This document shows positions 1-8,223 of a stretch of 51,791 nt of DNA, piece after piece. This DNA comes from an uncultured Prevotella sp. (GTDB taxonomy: Bacteria > Bacteroidota > Bacteroidia > Bacteroidales > Bacteroidaceae). The stretch is taken from positions 1-51,791 of the forward strand of contig URCI01000017.1 of assembly GCA_900546345.1 (NCBI GenBank), in the 5' to 3' direction. The notes below the pieces were generated by a model, which did not search any database, had not been told where the DNA came from, and saw only the letters and a program-made list of their open reading frames with translations. Both the position numbers and the translations under genes were made by a program. Every line of letters begins with the position of its first letter. Position 1 is the stretch's first letter.

Positions 1-16
1 TTCTGAAAAGCGAGTG

Positions 17-48
17 CAAAGGTACAGCTTTTACCAATACCCTCCAAA
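17..48 (-). promoter_or_regulatory. Outward-facing promoter at left edge
   Basis: On the minus strand a TTTG box (complement of 45-48), a 20-nt spacer and TACCTTTG (complement of 17-24) match the Bacteroidota sigma-ABfr promoter. It would drive a gene lying to the left of the window, so the stretch to its right (49-793) is upstream DNA of that gene. Confidence 0.6.
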
Positions 49-129
49 CATTTCCAGCATTTTTTTGTGATTTCCTGCCACTTTTTCTAAAAGATTGACA
101 AAAAGAGAGGGAGACACATTATTAAATAT

Positions 130-324
130 TATAGAGGGGGCGGAGAAAAGGCGGGGACGAAGGCAGGAATAGGCAGGGGCAAGACTGGGCAAGGCGGGAC
201 TAGGCAGGGGCAGGGGCAGCTGCACAGCAGCTGCATACAGAACCCAGCAAACGGAAGCAAGCAGACAGGAGGCAAGCAAACGGAAGCAAGCAGACAGGAG
301 GCAAGCAAACGGAAGCAAGCAGAC
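130..324. repeat. G-rich patch followed by 29-bp tandem repeats
   Basis: Bases 130-225 are purine/G-rich on the plus strand with repeated AGGCAGGGGCA-like words and several runs of three or more G (about 176-217). Bases 247-324 hold nearly three copies of a 29-bp unit (272-300, 301-324 and a partial copy before 272) with the core GGAAGCAAGCAGAC. The 29-bp period is not a multiple of three, which argues against coding. Confidence 0.8.
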
Positions 325-567
325 GAAAAACAAGAGAGGGAGGAAAAGGATGAGTCGCCATGACAAAAGAAAATTGTTGGAGAAACTGACAAAAAACAGG
401 GCCTGAGAATCGATTTCTCTGAGCTGGGACCACCTTTGGGCTGGTTTTTCGCAAAAATAGAGAGTTTTTGACAACACACTGATTATTAGCTTGTTACAAA
501 AAAATCAGCAGGACAGCTGCCAAAAAACACGCAGATGTCGGCGCTGAAATTCCCCAGTCCTTTTATC

Positions 568-712
568 AAACAACCGTAATGAGCTTGACAAACAACCGAG
601 ATGACCGTGAGAAACAACCGAGATGACCGTGAGAAACAACTGAGATGACCGTAAGAAACAACCGAGATGACCGTGAGAAACAACTGAGATGGCCGCATCA
701 TCTCGGTTGTTT
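568..712. repeat. 22-bp tandem repeat array ending in a hairpin
   Basis: Six head-to-tail 22-bp units start at 568, 590, 612, 634, 656 and 678, each beginning AAACAACCGAGATG or a close variant. The units at 590, 612 and 656 are identical. The last unit (678-691) is followed by an inverted half-unit (699-712), giving a 14-bp hairpin with a 7-nt loop and a single T:G position. The same unit reappears at the right edge of the window (51757 onward). Confidence 0.9.
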
Positions 713-793
713 GACCGTAGAAAGCCGTTGAGATGACAACGGCTGTCCACAGTTTTCCATATACAAGGAAGACAGAATCAGGGGAAAAAACAA

Positions 794-844
794 AAAAGTC
801 TGTCCGTCTCGCTCTAGAAGGAGCATGGAGACGAACAGACTTTT
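794..844 (-). terminator. Strong terminator of the TPM-lemA pair
   Basis: A 17-bp stem (794-810 with 828-844, one mismatch) carries a smaller GCTC/GAGC stem in its loop. Read on the minus strand it is followed by a T-rich run (complement of 782-797), about 115 nt past the lemA stop. The plus strand also runs into a T-rich tract (841-857), so it could work in both directions. Confidence 0.8.
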
Positions 845-958
845 GTCTTTATTTTTTCTACTGCCAGTTGAGGCGACAAAACTGTTTGATTAAAAGATCC
901 TATGAGATCTTATGTATGCCATCATGCCGGACAAGCATAGAAAGATGTGTGCTGGCCA

Positions 959-1555
959 TTATTCATTGAAGTCGAGTGTTGGCGCCTTTTCTGCCCCTGC
1001 AGCAGCTTCAAACTTTTCCATGCGCTGAAAACCGAACATGCCAGCGAAGATGACATTTGGGAATGTGCGCACATCCTGGTTGTATTTCTGCACAGCTTCG
1101 TTGTATTTCTGCCGTGCCTCATTGATACGATTCTCCGTTCCCTCCAACTGAATCTGCAGGCTATGGAAGTTCTGATTTGCCTTCAGCTCAGGATAGCGCT
1201 CTGCAACAACCATCAGCTTGCCAAGTGCCTGTGACAATTCACCTTGCGCAGCCTCATACTGCTTGAGTTTCTCTGGTGTGAGATTGCTGGCATCGAGTTT
1301 CATCTGTCCAACAGAAGCCCTTGCCTTGGTAACCTCTTCAAAAGTCTGGCGCTCATGCTTGGCATAGGCCTGCACTGTCTTGGCCAAGTTTGGGATGAGG
1401 TCTGCACGCCGCTGGTAAGTTGCCTGCACGTCTGCCAAGGCCGTAGTAGCGGTTTCCTGCTTTTGCACCATACCATTATAGGTACTACAAGCACCCACTC
1501 CCGCCAATACTATCACCGCTGCGATGATGAGCATGATCAAAGTACTTTTCTTCAT
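959..1555 (-). CDS. lemA: LemA family protein
   Basis: A 198-residue LemA-family protein. One N-terminal membrane segment (residues 5-23) is followed by the alpha-helical LemA domain, with the typical YNGMV near residue 27, the R(A)DLIPNL motif near residue 50 and FPNVIFAGMFGF near the C-terminus. Cys-23 after the hydrophobic stretch could be a lipidation site. The family is membrane-anchored and mostly periplasmic; its biochemical role is poorly known. It lies 34 bp downstream of the TPM-domain gene on the same strand, a pairing seen in many bacteria, and both end at the terminator at 794-844. The family call is firm, the function is not. Confidence 0.93.
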   Translation of the reverse strand: MKKSTLIMLIIAAVIVLAGVGACSTYNGMVQKQETATTALADVQATYQRRADLIPNLAKTVQAYAKHERQTFEEVTKARASVGQMKLDASNLTPEKLKQYEAAQGELSQALGKLMVVAERYPELKANQNFHSLQIQLEGTENRINEARQKYNEAVQKYNQDVRTFPNVIFAGMFGFQRMEKFEAAAGAEKAPTLDFNE

Positions 1556-1589
1556 ATTGATTTTATTGAGTTATAATCATTTTATCATA

Positions 1590-2417
1590 TCACCAGCCAC
1601 CGCCGGCACCACCTCCGCCAAAGCTGCCTCCGCCAAAGCTGCCGCCACTGAATCCTCCACTGGAGCCGCCGCCGAAGCCACCGCCTCCACCGAAGATAAA
1701 AGGTGGGAACCAGTCGTCGTTGCGATGATGGCGACGCTTCTTCTTTTTGGGATGATAGAGCCCCATCGTCTCCAGTGCCAGTAAGATCAATTGATAGATA
1801 GGATAGCTGAAGCAGAGCAAGAAGATGACGAGGATCGTGAGCCACGAATCCTCGCCCTGCTCAGCATCTATTGGCTCACCGTCGACAGAGGCTCTTCCCG
1901 TTTTGAACTTACTGTAGAGCGCTTTTGCCGTTGTGAGCACAGCCGCATCGACATCGTTGACCTTCATGTTTCTGACAAGGCACTCCTGCGCAATATCATC
2001 GCATTCCACATCTGTCAGGTCAGCTTCGAGTCCTTTTCCCGGTGCGATGAAATAGCGCCTGTCGCCCACAGCCAGGACGATGACCAGTCCACGCCGGTCC
2101 TTCTTCGTCCCTACTCCATAATGGTTTCCGATGTCTTCCGCCATACGGAAGCAGTCAGCGCCTTTGACGTGATTGACCACCACGAACACTGTCTGTATGC
2201 CACACTCTGTTTGCAAGCGACGGAAACAGACATCGGCAGAATCTCTCATGGATGAGGACATCAGCCCTTCCGGATCGCAAACATAACGGTTGCGATCCTG
2301 CAAATGCACCATGGGCACTTCCTCGGCAGTCCACACTTTGGCCACGACTGGTATGGCAAAAAGCCAAAGCAACAAAGTGATCAACTGCACCCAGAGACCT
2401 TTACGAAGCTGTTTCAT
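1590..2417 (-). CDS. TPM-domain (YgcG-like) membrane protein
   Basis: A 275-residue protein with a signal peptide (residues 1-26), a TPM domain (about 35-170, including RDRRGLVIVLAVGDRRYFIAPG-type sequence), one transmembrane segment (about 195-215), a basic KKKKRRHHR stretch, and a Gly/Ser-rich tail with repeated GGGSFGGG. TPM domains occur in YgcG proteins and in a thylakoid acid phosphatase, but activity here is unproven. The layout suggests a periplasmic domain with a cytoplasmic low-complexity tail. It is the first gene of a two-gene unit with lemA. A minus-strand -7 box lies at 2450-2457. A related role with LemA in envelope maintenance is inference. Confidence 0.9.
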   Translation of the reverse strand: MKQLRKGLWVQLITLLLWLFAIPVVAKVWTAEEVPMVHLQDRNRYVCDPEGLMSSSMRDSADVCFRRLQTECGIQTVFVVVNHVKGADCFRMAEDIGNHYGVGTKKDRRGLVIVLAVGDRRYFIAPGKGLEADLTDVECDDIAQECLVRNMKVNDVDAAVLTTAKALYSKFKTGRASVDGEPIDAEQGEDSWLTILVIFLLCFSYPIYQLILLALETMGLYHPKKKKRRHHRNDDWFPPFIFGGGGGFGGGSSGGFSGGSFGGGSFGGGGAGGGW

Positions 2418-2449
2418 ATCATTTTGGGCTTATTAGCGTATGATTATTG

Positions 2450-2457
2450 CAAATATA
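2450..2457 (-). promoter_or_regulatory. Candidate -7 box for TPM-lemA
   Basis: The minus strand reads TATATTTG, matching TAnnTTTG, about 33 nt before the TPM start. No well-spaced -33 box is obvious, so confidence is moderate. Confidence 0.45.
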
Positions 2458-2592
2458 GTGATATTTATCGATATATACAGCCAATTCAACAAATAATAAC
2501 AACTTTTCATACGTGGTCATGATTTTCCCAAAGCAAGAGGCGATCTTATCAGAAGCACACGTTTTGAGGTCACACATTATTTATATGTGTCA

Positions 2593-3297
2593 TCACTTGA
2601 TGACCGTCGCCTTGATGATCCTCACATCGTCCAAGGGACGGTCATGCTCATCGGTAGCCACATGGTCGATGGCATCCACCACATCCAGTCCCTTGATCAC
2701 TTGCCCAAAGACGGTGTACATGCCATCGAGATGTGGTGTACCGCCGACCGTCTTGTAATATTCACGAATCTCCGGAGTAAATGTCAAATTACTTTTTGTC
2801 AACGAGTCGGTCTTGTGCTGAATGCGGTCGAGCGAAGCATCGGAATAGGTGCGTCCCCACACGATATAGAAATGAGCGCCGCCGGAAGCCCTTTGCGGAT
2901 TGACGCTGTCGGGCTCTCTCGCTGCTGCCAGAGCCCCTCGCCGATGAAAGAATTGCGGAAAACGGAACTCCGCCGGAACCGTATAGCCCAAATCGTAATC
3001 GCCCAATTGGGCACCCGGTTTGGCGTGACGTGTGGTGGAGTCGCCAGCCTGGATCATGAAATCAGCGATAACACGATGGAACAAGATCCCATTGTAATAG
3101 CCCGATCTCACCACCTTCAGGAAATTATCGCGGTGTCTGGGCGTCTCGTTATAGAGTTCCACAACGATGTCGCCTTTTGTTGTTTGCAGCATCACCTGAT
3201 GCCGCAAAGTGTCTGCCTTTGTCACTCCCTGTGCCCAAGTCGCGGTCATTCCCACTAAAACACAGGTCAATAACAATACCATTTTTTTCATAGTCAT
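2593..3297 (-). CDS. Secreted cyclophilin-type peptidyl-prolyl isomerase
   Basis: A 234-residue cyclophilin that would catalyse cis-trans isomerisation of prolyl bonds in exported proteins. A signal peptide (about residues 1-23, ending TWAQ) predicts a periplasmic or lipid-free exported location. Family motifs are present: TTKGDIVVELY, NFLKVVRSGYYNGILFHRVI (residues about 58-77) with the catalytic FHR, FMIQAGD, and GMYTVFGQVIKGLDVVD near the end. An insertion of about 40 residues between the central and C-terminal motifs (around the SDASLDRIQHK stretch) is usual in bacteroidete members. A start two codons downstream (3291) is equally possible. It is separated from the TPM gene by 175 bp and is probably transcribed alone. 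Confidence 0.93.
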   Translation of the reverse strand: MTMKKMVLLLTCVLVGMTATWAQGVTKADTLRHQVMLQTTKGDIVVELYNETPRHRDNFLKVVRSGYYNGILFHRVIADFMIQAGDSTTRHAKPGAQLGDYDLGYTVPAEFRFPQFFHRRGALAAAREPDSVNPQRASGGAHFYIVWGRTYSDASLDRIQHKTDSLTKSNLTFTPEIREYYKTVGGTPHLDGMYTVFGQVIKGLDVVDAIDHVATDEHDRPLDDVRIIKATVIK

Positions 3298-3413
3298 ACC
3301 TTATAAATCTGGTTATTAAGCGTAAAATTACACATCTCCCATCAATTTTTGGTCGTTTTTTCCTCAAAAATACTAAATTTTAAGATTTAAAAGGCTTAAG
3401 CGACTGAAAAGAC

Positions 3414-3444
3414 TTTGCTGTTTAAGATAAATAGGCTAAATTTG
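3414..3444 (+). promoter_or_regulatory. Promoter of the export operon
   Basis: TTTG (3414-3417), 19-nt spacer, TAAATTTG (3437-3444): an exact match to the Bacteroidota housekeeping promoter. It leaves a leader of about 80 nt before the gene at 3531. Confidence 0.8.
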
Positions 3445-3530
3445 CATGTGATTATATCATCCATAAGACGTGGATAAGATTTCATCATCCACCTCTTTAT
3501 AACTCATTATCTAAAAGGACAACAAAGAAC

Positions 3531-4400
3531 ATGAAAAAGATCATCATTCCGCTCGTCATAGTCGTATTATTGCTATTGGGAGGCATTGCCTGGCTCTATA
3601 CCAGTCTGAACAAGCAGAAGGAGGAGAACAAGGAGATGGTGCAGCTTGCCGACCTGGACAAGAAAGAGATGGAAAATGAATACCAGCAATTCGCGAATCA
3701 ATACGGCGAGATGAAGACCCAAATCAACAACGACTCCATCATCGCCCAATTGACCCACGAGCAAGAGCGTACCCAAAAACTGTTGCAGGAACTGCGCAAC
3801 ACCAAGAGTACGGATGCCCGCGAGATTGCACGACTCAAGCGCGAACTGGCTACGGTGAGAGCCGTGCTGCGCAGCTATGTCATCCAGATCGACTCGCTCA
3901 ACCGCGCCAATGAGCATCTCACGGCGGAAAATACACGAATAAGAGGACAATATGATCAGGCTACCCAACAGATTGCCGGACTCAACAGCGAGAAAGCCGG
4001 ACTGGCCGAGAAAGTAGCCATCGCCGCACAGCTGGACGCTACGGGCATCAACCTCACGGCCATGAGCAAACGTGGCAAAGCAACAAAAAAGATCAAGAAA
4101 GCCAAGGCCTTGCAGGTCTCTTTCGCAATCGCAAAGAACGTCACGGCAGCCAGCGGCATGAAGACCGTCTATGTCTGCATCAACACGCCGACAGGAACAC
4201 TGCTCTCGGGCGGCGGCTCATTTAACTACGAAAACCGCACACTCCCCTGCACCATGAAGCGCACGGTGGAATATAACGGTAACGAGACACCTGTCACCCT
4301 CTTCTACAACATCGGACAGGCACTGGAAGGCGGCACCTACCGCGTGAGCATCTTCGCCGACGGCAACATGATCGGCTCGCGCAGCTTCACGCTGGAATAA
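3531..4400 (+). CDS. Membrane-anchored coiled-coil protein, unknown function
   Basis: A 289-residue protein that I recognise only by architecture. There is one N-terminal transmembrane helix (residues 4-24), then a long heptad-rich coiled coil (about 28-165), a basic linker (KRGKATKKIKKAK, about 183-196), and a beta-rich C-terminal domain (about 197-289) that includes MKTVYVCINTPTGTLLSGGG. The topology suggests a periplasmic domain. It heads the operon for the TolC/HlyD/permease exporter, 48 bp before tolC, and has its own consensus promoter. It could be an accessory factor of that exporter, but no enzymatic motif is visible. Confidence 0.85.
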   Translation: MKKIIIPLVIVVLLLLGGIAWLYTSLNKQKEENKEMVQLADLDKKEMENEYQQFANQYGEMKTQINNDSIIAQLTHEQERTQKLLQELRNTKSTDAREIARLKRELATVRAVLRSYVIQIDSLNRANEHLTAENTRIRGQYDQATQQIAGLNSEKAGLAEKVAIAAQLDATGINLTAMSKRGKATKKIKKAKALQVSFAIAKNVTAASGMKTVYVCINTPTGTLLSGGGSFNYENRTLPCTMKRTVEYNGNETPVTLFYNIGQALEGGTYRVSIFADGNMIGSRSFTLE

Positions 4401-4448
4401 GGACTTCACGGTCCGAACAAAAACACGGATAAACGTCAGTAAACAGAT

Positions 4449-5963
4449 ATGAGAAAGTTCACTTTCGCCATTTTACTTTCAGGATGCGTATTGGCTGTCC
4501 ACGGACAGACTGTGCTGACACTGGACAGTTGCCGGGCTTTGGCCCTTCGCAACAACAAACAGATCAACGTCTCACGTCTGGGCAAAGAGGTAGCAATGAA
4601 CACCCGCAAGGCAGCACGCACGAAATACCTGCCCAAGGTGGATGTTCTGGCCGGCTATGAATTCACCAGCCGCGACATCAACCTGCTGAGCAACAAGCAA
4701 AAGAACATGCTCAACAACATGGGCACCAACCTCGGCACACAGGTCGGGGGAGACTTGCAAAAAGGCATCTCAGAGAAGATGACCGAGCTGGTGAAGCAAG
4801 GTGCCATCAGTATGGAACAGGCTCAGCAGATTGGTGCGATGATGCAACAGGCCGGTGCTCCCATCGGTCAGTACGCAGCCGGCATCGGCAACACGTTGGG
4901 CCAGCAAATTGTCGACGCCTTCCGCACCGACACGAAAAACGTTTTCGGCGGTGCCGTCATCCTGCGCCAGCCGATCTTCATGGGTGGTGCCATCAAGGCT
5001 GCCAATGCCATTGCCGACATCACAGAAGACATGGCTGCCAATGATCTGAGTCTGAAGACACAAAGCACCATCTATGATATCGACAAGGCCTACTGGACCG
5101 TAGTGTCACTCAAACATAAACAGAAACTAGCTTACAGCTATCGCGATCTGGTGAAAAAACTCGACGATGATGTCAACAAGATGATTCGTCAAGGTGTAGC
5201 CACAAAGGCCGACGGACTGAAAGTGGATGTCAAAGTCAACGAAGCCGACATGGACATCACCCGTGTCGATGACGGCGTGACACTGGCCAAAATGCTGCTT
5301 TGCCAGCTCTGCGGCATTCCCATGACCGACCAAATCACTTTGGCCGACGAGGAGGGCAATGGACTGGAGGAAAACAACGTGACGTTCACCGATTATCAGC
5401 CCGACTCCTCTTTTTCCAGTCGCCCTGAAGTGCGCTTACTGCAAAACGCAGTGGACATGAGTGTGCAGGGCACCAACGTCGTCAAGGCAGAATACTTGCC
5501 TCACATCGCATTGACGGGAGGATACATGGTCACCAACCCAAATGTCTACAACGGCTTTCAAAAGCGCTTCTCCGGCGTGTGGAATGTAGGTGTCACCGTG
5601 CAGATGCCCGTATGGAACTGGTTTGAAGGCCGGTACAAAATCAGAGCGTCTCGTGCAGCCACAAGCATGGCACGCATGGAACTGAGCGACGTGCAGGAGA
5701 AAATCAACCTGCAGGTGACACAGAGCCGCTTCAAAGTCAAGGAAGCACGCAAACGCCTGATCATGGCCGCCAACAACGTAAAAAGCGCGGAGGAAAACCT
5801 TCGCTGTGCGCAGGTGGGATTCCGTGAAGGCGTGATTCCGACCACCGATGTCATGGCCGCCCAAACAGCCTGGCAGAAAGCCCACAGCGACAAGATCGAC
5901 GCTGAAGTTGACCTGCGCGTCAGCGAGGTGAATTTAGAGAAAGCATTGGGTATCCTCGAATAA
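4449..5963 (+). CDS. TolC family outer-membrane efflux protein
   Basis: A 504-residue TolC-family protein that forms the outer-membrane channel of a trans-envelope exporter. A signal peptide (residues 1-19, ending VHGQ) precedes two OEP repeats, the first around 25-245 and the second around 290-500. Typical features are LTLDSCRALALRNN near the N-terminus and VKEARKRLIMAANNVKSAEENLR in the second repeat. Residues about 75-165 form a Gly/Gln/Met-rich insertion (the LGTQVGG and GAMMQQAGAPIG region) that extends the first repeat. It is followed 35 bp later by the HlyD gene. Substrate is unknown. Confidence 0.93.
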   Translation: MRKFTFAILLSGCVLAVHGQTVLTLDSCRALALRNNKQINVSRLGKEVAMNTRKAARTKYLPKVDVLAGYEFTSRDINLLSNKQKNMLNNMGTNLGTQVGGDLQKGISEKMTELVKQGAISMEQAQQIGAMMQQAGAPIGQYAAGIGNTLGQQIVDAFRTDTKNVFGGAVILRQPIFMGGAIKAANAIADITEDMAANDLSLKTQSTIYDIDKAYWTVVSLKHKQKLAYSYRDLVKKLDDDVNKMIRQGVATKADGLKVDVKVNEADMDITRVDDGVTLAKMLLCQLCGIPMTDQITLADEEGNGLEENNVTFTDYQPDSSFSSRPEVRLLQNAVDMSVQGTNVVKAEYLPHIALTGGYMVTNPNVYNGFQKRFSGVWNVGVTVQMPVWNWFEGRYKIRASRAATSMARMELSDVQEKINLQVTQSRFKVKEARKRLIMAANNVKSAEENLRCAQVGFREGVIPTTDVMAAQTAWQKAHSDKIDAEVDLRVSEVNLEKALGILE

Positions 5964-5998
5964 ACTATCAAGAGTCATAAAGAAAAAAACATAAAGAG

Positions 5999-6994
5999 AT
6001 GTCTGCAAAATCACAACATAACAACATACTGCTCGCCGTTCTTGGATTCACAGCAGCAGTGGCTATTGTAGGTATTATCGGCTTCTTCGCCTTTGGAAAA
6101 ACCGATGAAGTCATACAAGGCGAAGTGGAAGTCGGCGATTATCGCGTCAGTTGCAAATTGCCGGCACGTATCGAAGAACTGCGTGTCAAAGAGGGCGACT
6201 ATGTCCATGTCGGCGACACACTGGCTATCCTCCAAATCCCTGAGGCCGACGCCCAGCAAAAAGTGGCCGAAGCCACTGAGGGTGCCACACAGGCTATCAG
6301 CAACATGACCGATGAGGGCGCCCGCAAAGAGCAGATACAAAGCGCCTATGATCTGATGCAGCAAGCAATGGCTGCTGAGGACATTGCCAAAAAGACCTAC
6401 ACCCGTATGCAGAACCTTTACAACGAGGGTGTGATGAGCGCGCAGAAACGCGACGAGGCCCTGGCCGCCTACAAAGCCGCTGAGGCACAGGTCAGAGTGA
6501 CACAAAGCCAGTATGAGCTCGCCAAGAGTGGTGCACGTAAGCAGGAGAAGATTGCTGCCGCCAAGAATACCCAGGCCGCCAAGAGCGCCGTCGACGTAGT
6601 CAAATCGATCCTAAGAGAGACCGTACAGATCTCGCCTGTAGAAGGAGAGGTCAGCGATGTCTACCCCAAGGTAGGCGAGTTGGTCGGTATGGGCTCTCCC
6701 ATTATGAACATCAATATCATGTCTGACATGTGGGGCACCTTCAATGTACGAGAGGATCAGCTCAAGGGACTGAAGATCGGCGACGAGTTCACTGCCTTCT
6801 CCCCTGCATTCAACAAAGACGTGAGAATGAAAGTCTACAGTATCGAGGATGAAGGCTCTTACGCTGTCTGGAAAGCCACGAAAAGCAATGGACAATATGA
6901 TCTGAAGACATTTGAGGTGAAGGCCCACTTCGTCAAGAAGTTCAACGGTCTTCGTCCCGGCATGTCACTGATCATCAAGAACACAAAGAAATAA
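5999..6994 (+). CDS. HlyD-family periplasmic adaptor (YbhG-like)
   Basis: A 331-residue membrane-fusion protein that would join the inner-membrane permeases to TolC. It has an N-terminal membrane anchor (about residues 11-30) and a split biotinyl-lipoyl domain (CKLPARIEELRVKEGDYVHVGD, about 52-73; SPVEGEVSDVYPKVGELVG, about 205-225). Between the halves lies an alpha-helical hairpin (about 80-195) with the YNEGVMSAQKRDEA turn, and a beta-barrel domain closes the protein. It is in the middle of the operon, between tolC and two ABC-2 permeases, which places it in an ABC-type exporter rather than an RND pump. Confidence 0.92.
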   Translation: MSAKSQHNNILLAVLGFTAAVAIVGIIGFFAFGKTDEVIQGEVEVGDYRVSCKLPARIEELRVKEGDYVHVGDTLAILQIPEADAQQKVAEATEGATQAISNMTDEGARKEQIQSAYDLMQQAMAAEDIAKKTYTRMQNLYNEGVMSAQKRDEALAAYKAAEAQVRVTQSQYELAKSGARKQEKIAAAKNTQAAKSAVDVVKSILRETVQISPVEGEVSDVYPKVGELVGMGSPIMNINIMSDMWGTFNVREDQLKGLKIGDEFTAFSPAFNKDVRMKVYSIEDEGSYAVWKATKSNGQYDLKTFEVKAHFVKKFNGLRPGMSLIIKNTKK

Positions 6995-7002
6995 TCATCA
7001 GA

Positions 7003-8220
7003 TTGGAAAAAAATAGCCTCTACACATACCGGCCCAAGAGCATGTCGCTCCACGAGGTGCTCTCCCGTATCTATCACATCTCACTACGGGAGGTGGGCAT
7101 TATGCGGCAGAATCCGATCTACGGATTCTGCTCGGTAATCTTTCCCATCATCATCGTCATCTTCTTTACCTCATTGATGGCAGGCGGGCAACCGACCGAC
7201 ATGCCCATAGGCATCGTAGACCAGGACAACACGTCTACTTCCCGCTCAATGGTGCGACAGCTCGATGCCTTCCAATCGTCAAAGGTCATCGGCTATTATC
7301 CCACTGTCAACGCAGCCCGGGAGGCCATCCAGCGCAACGAGATCTTCGCTTTTCTCTACATTCCCCAGGGCACAACGAGCGGCTTGAGCACCAACACCCA
7401 GCCCAAGATCTCGTTTTATTACAGCAACGTGACCCTCGTGGCTGGTAATATGCTCTTCAAGGATCTGAAGACAATCTGTACTCTAGGCTCCGCTGCTGTC
7501 GGCAAGACCAAACTGCAGGCAATCGGAAAAACCGATGACGAGGTACGGACTTTCTTGCAGCCGATCAACGTCGACACCCATCTTATCAACAACCCTTGGG
7601 TCAGCTATAATATCTATCTGACCACCAGCATGACACCCGGTGTATTGATGGTCTTCATCTTCTTGCTGACACCTTACGCCATTGGCACCGAACTGAAGTT
7701 TAAACGCTCACGCCAATGGATGAAGATGGCCGGCAACAACATCTATGTAGCCATCGCCGGCAAGATGCTGCCTCAGACCTTGTTGTTCCTCACGATGATG
7801 TATGGTTACGAGTTCTACGTCTTCCACATTTTGAACTTTCCACACCCGGGAGGTGTCGTGCCACTTTTGCTCATGGGACTCCTGAGTGTTTTGGCCTGTC
7901 AAGGTTTTGGCATCTTTGCCTTTGGTCTGATGCCTTCATTGCGCATGTCCATATCAATCAGTGCATTGTGGTCAGTGCTGAGTTTCTCTGTAGCAGGTGC
8001 CACCTATCCGTTGTCAGCCATGGATCCTGAGATACAGTCCATTGCCCAGTTGTTCCCCATGCGCCATTACTTCATGCTGTACCAAACTTGTGAGTTCAAC
8101 GGATTTCCATTGACCTACGCCTGGTTCAACATTATGTTCCTACTGATGATCGCAGCACTGCCCATCTTCACGATTCACAACATCAAGCGGGCTATGCTGG
8201 TATATGTTTACATTCCCTAA
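7003..8220 (+). CDS. ABC-2 type transporter permease, first of two
   Basis: A 405-residue inner-membrane permease of the ABC-2 (YhhJ/YbhS) type. One transmembrane helix (about residues 42-60) is followed by a large periplasmic domain (about 65-215) and a bundle of five helices in the C-terminal half. The frame opens with TTG at 7003, only 8 nt after the hlyD stop. An ATG at 7042 (residue 14, MSLHEVL) is an equally good start because neighbours use ATG. It pairs with the next gene and presumably forms a heterodimer. No nucleotide-binding subunit is encoded in the operon. Substrate is unknown; family members export drugs or envelope components. Confidence 0.9.
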   Translation: MEKNSLYTYRPKSMSLHEVLSRIYHISLREVGIMRQNPIYGFCSVIFPIIIVIFFTSLMAGGQPTDMPIGIVDQDNTSTSRSMVRQLDAFQSSKVIGYYPTVNAAREAIQRNEIFAFLYIPQGTTSGLSTNTQPKISFYYSNVTLVAGNMLFKDLKTICTLGSAAVGKTKLQAIGKTDDEVRTFLQPINVDTHLINNPWVSYNIYLTTSMTPGVLMVFIFLLTPYAIGTELKFKRSRQWMKMAGNNIYVAIAGKMLPQTLLFLTMMYGYEFYVFHILNFPHPGGVVPLLLMGLLSVLACQGFGIFAFGLMPSLRMSISISALWSVLSFSVAGATYPLSAMDPEIQSIAQLFPMRHYFMLYQTCEFNGFPLTYAWFNIMFLLMIAALPIFTIHNIKRAMLVYVYIP

Positions 8221-8223
8221 GCC

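Larger units (their letters stand above)
49..793. other. Gene-poor, repeat-bearing intergenic region
   Basis: No credible gene is visible in this stretch of about 745 bases. Open frames here translate to low-complexity Leu/Cys/Pro/Ser-rich or repeat-derived peptides and lack family features. It holds a G-rich and 29-bp repeat patch (about 130-324) and a 22-bp repeat array (568-712), listed separately. I see nothing else recognisable in 325-567 or 713-793. Confidence 0.7.

Noticed and set aside
568..712. Possible CRISPR array
   Set aside because: Units are directly adjacent without unique spacers, units differ from each other, and no cas gene is present.
31..750. Overlapping minus-strand open frames left of the lemA terminator
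   Set aside because: The peptides are low-complexity or repeat-derived, three frames are open at once, and the repeat periods (22 and 29) break the reading frame. No family resemblance is seen.
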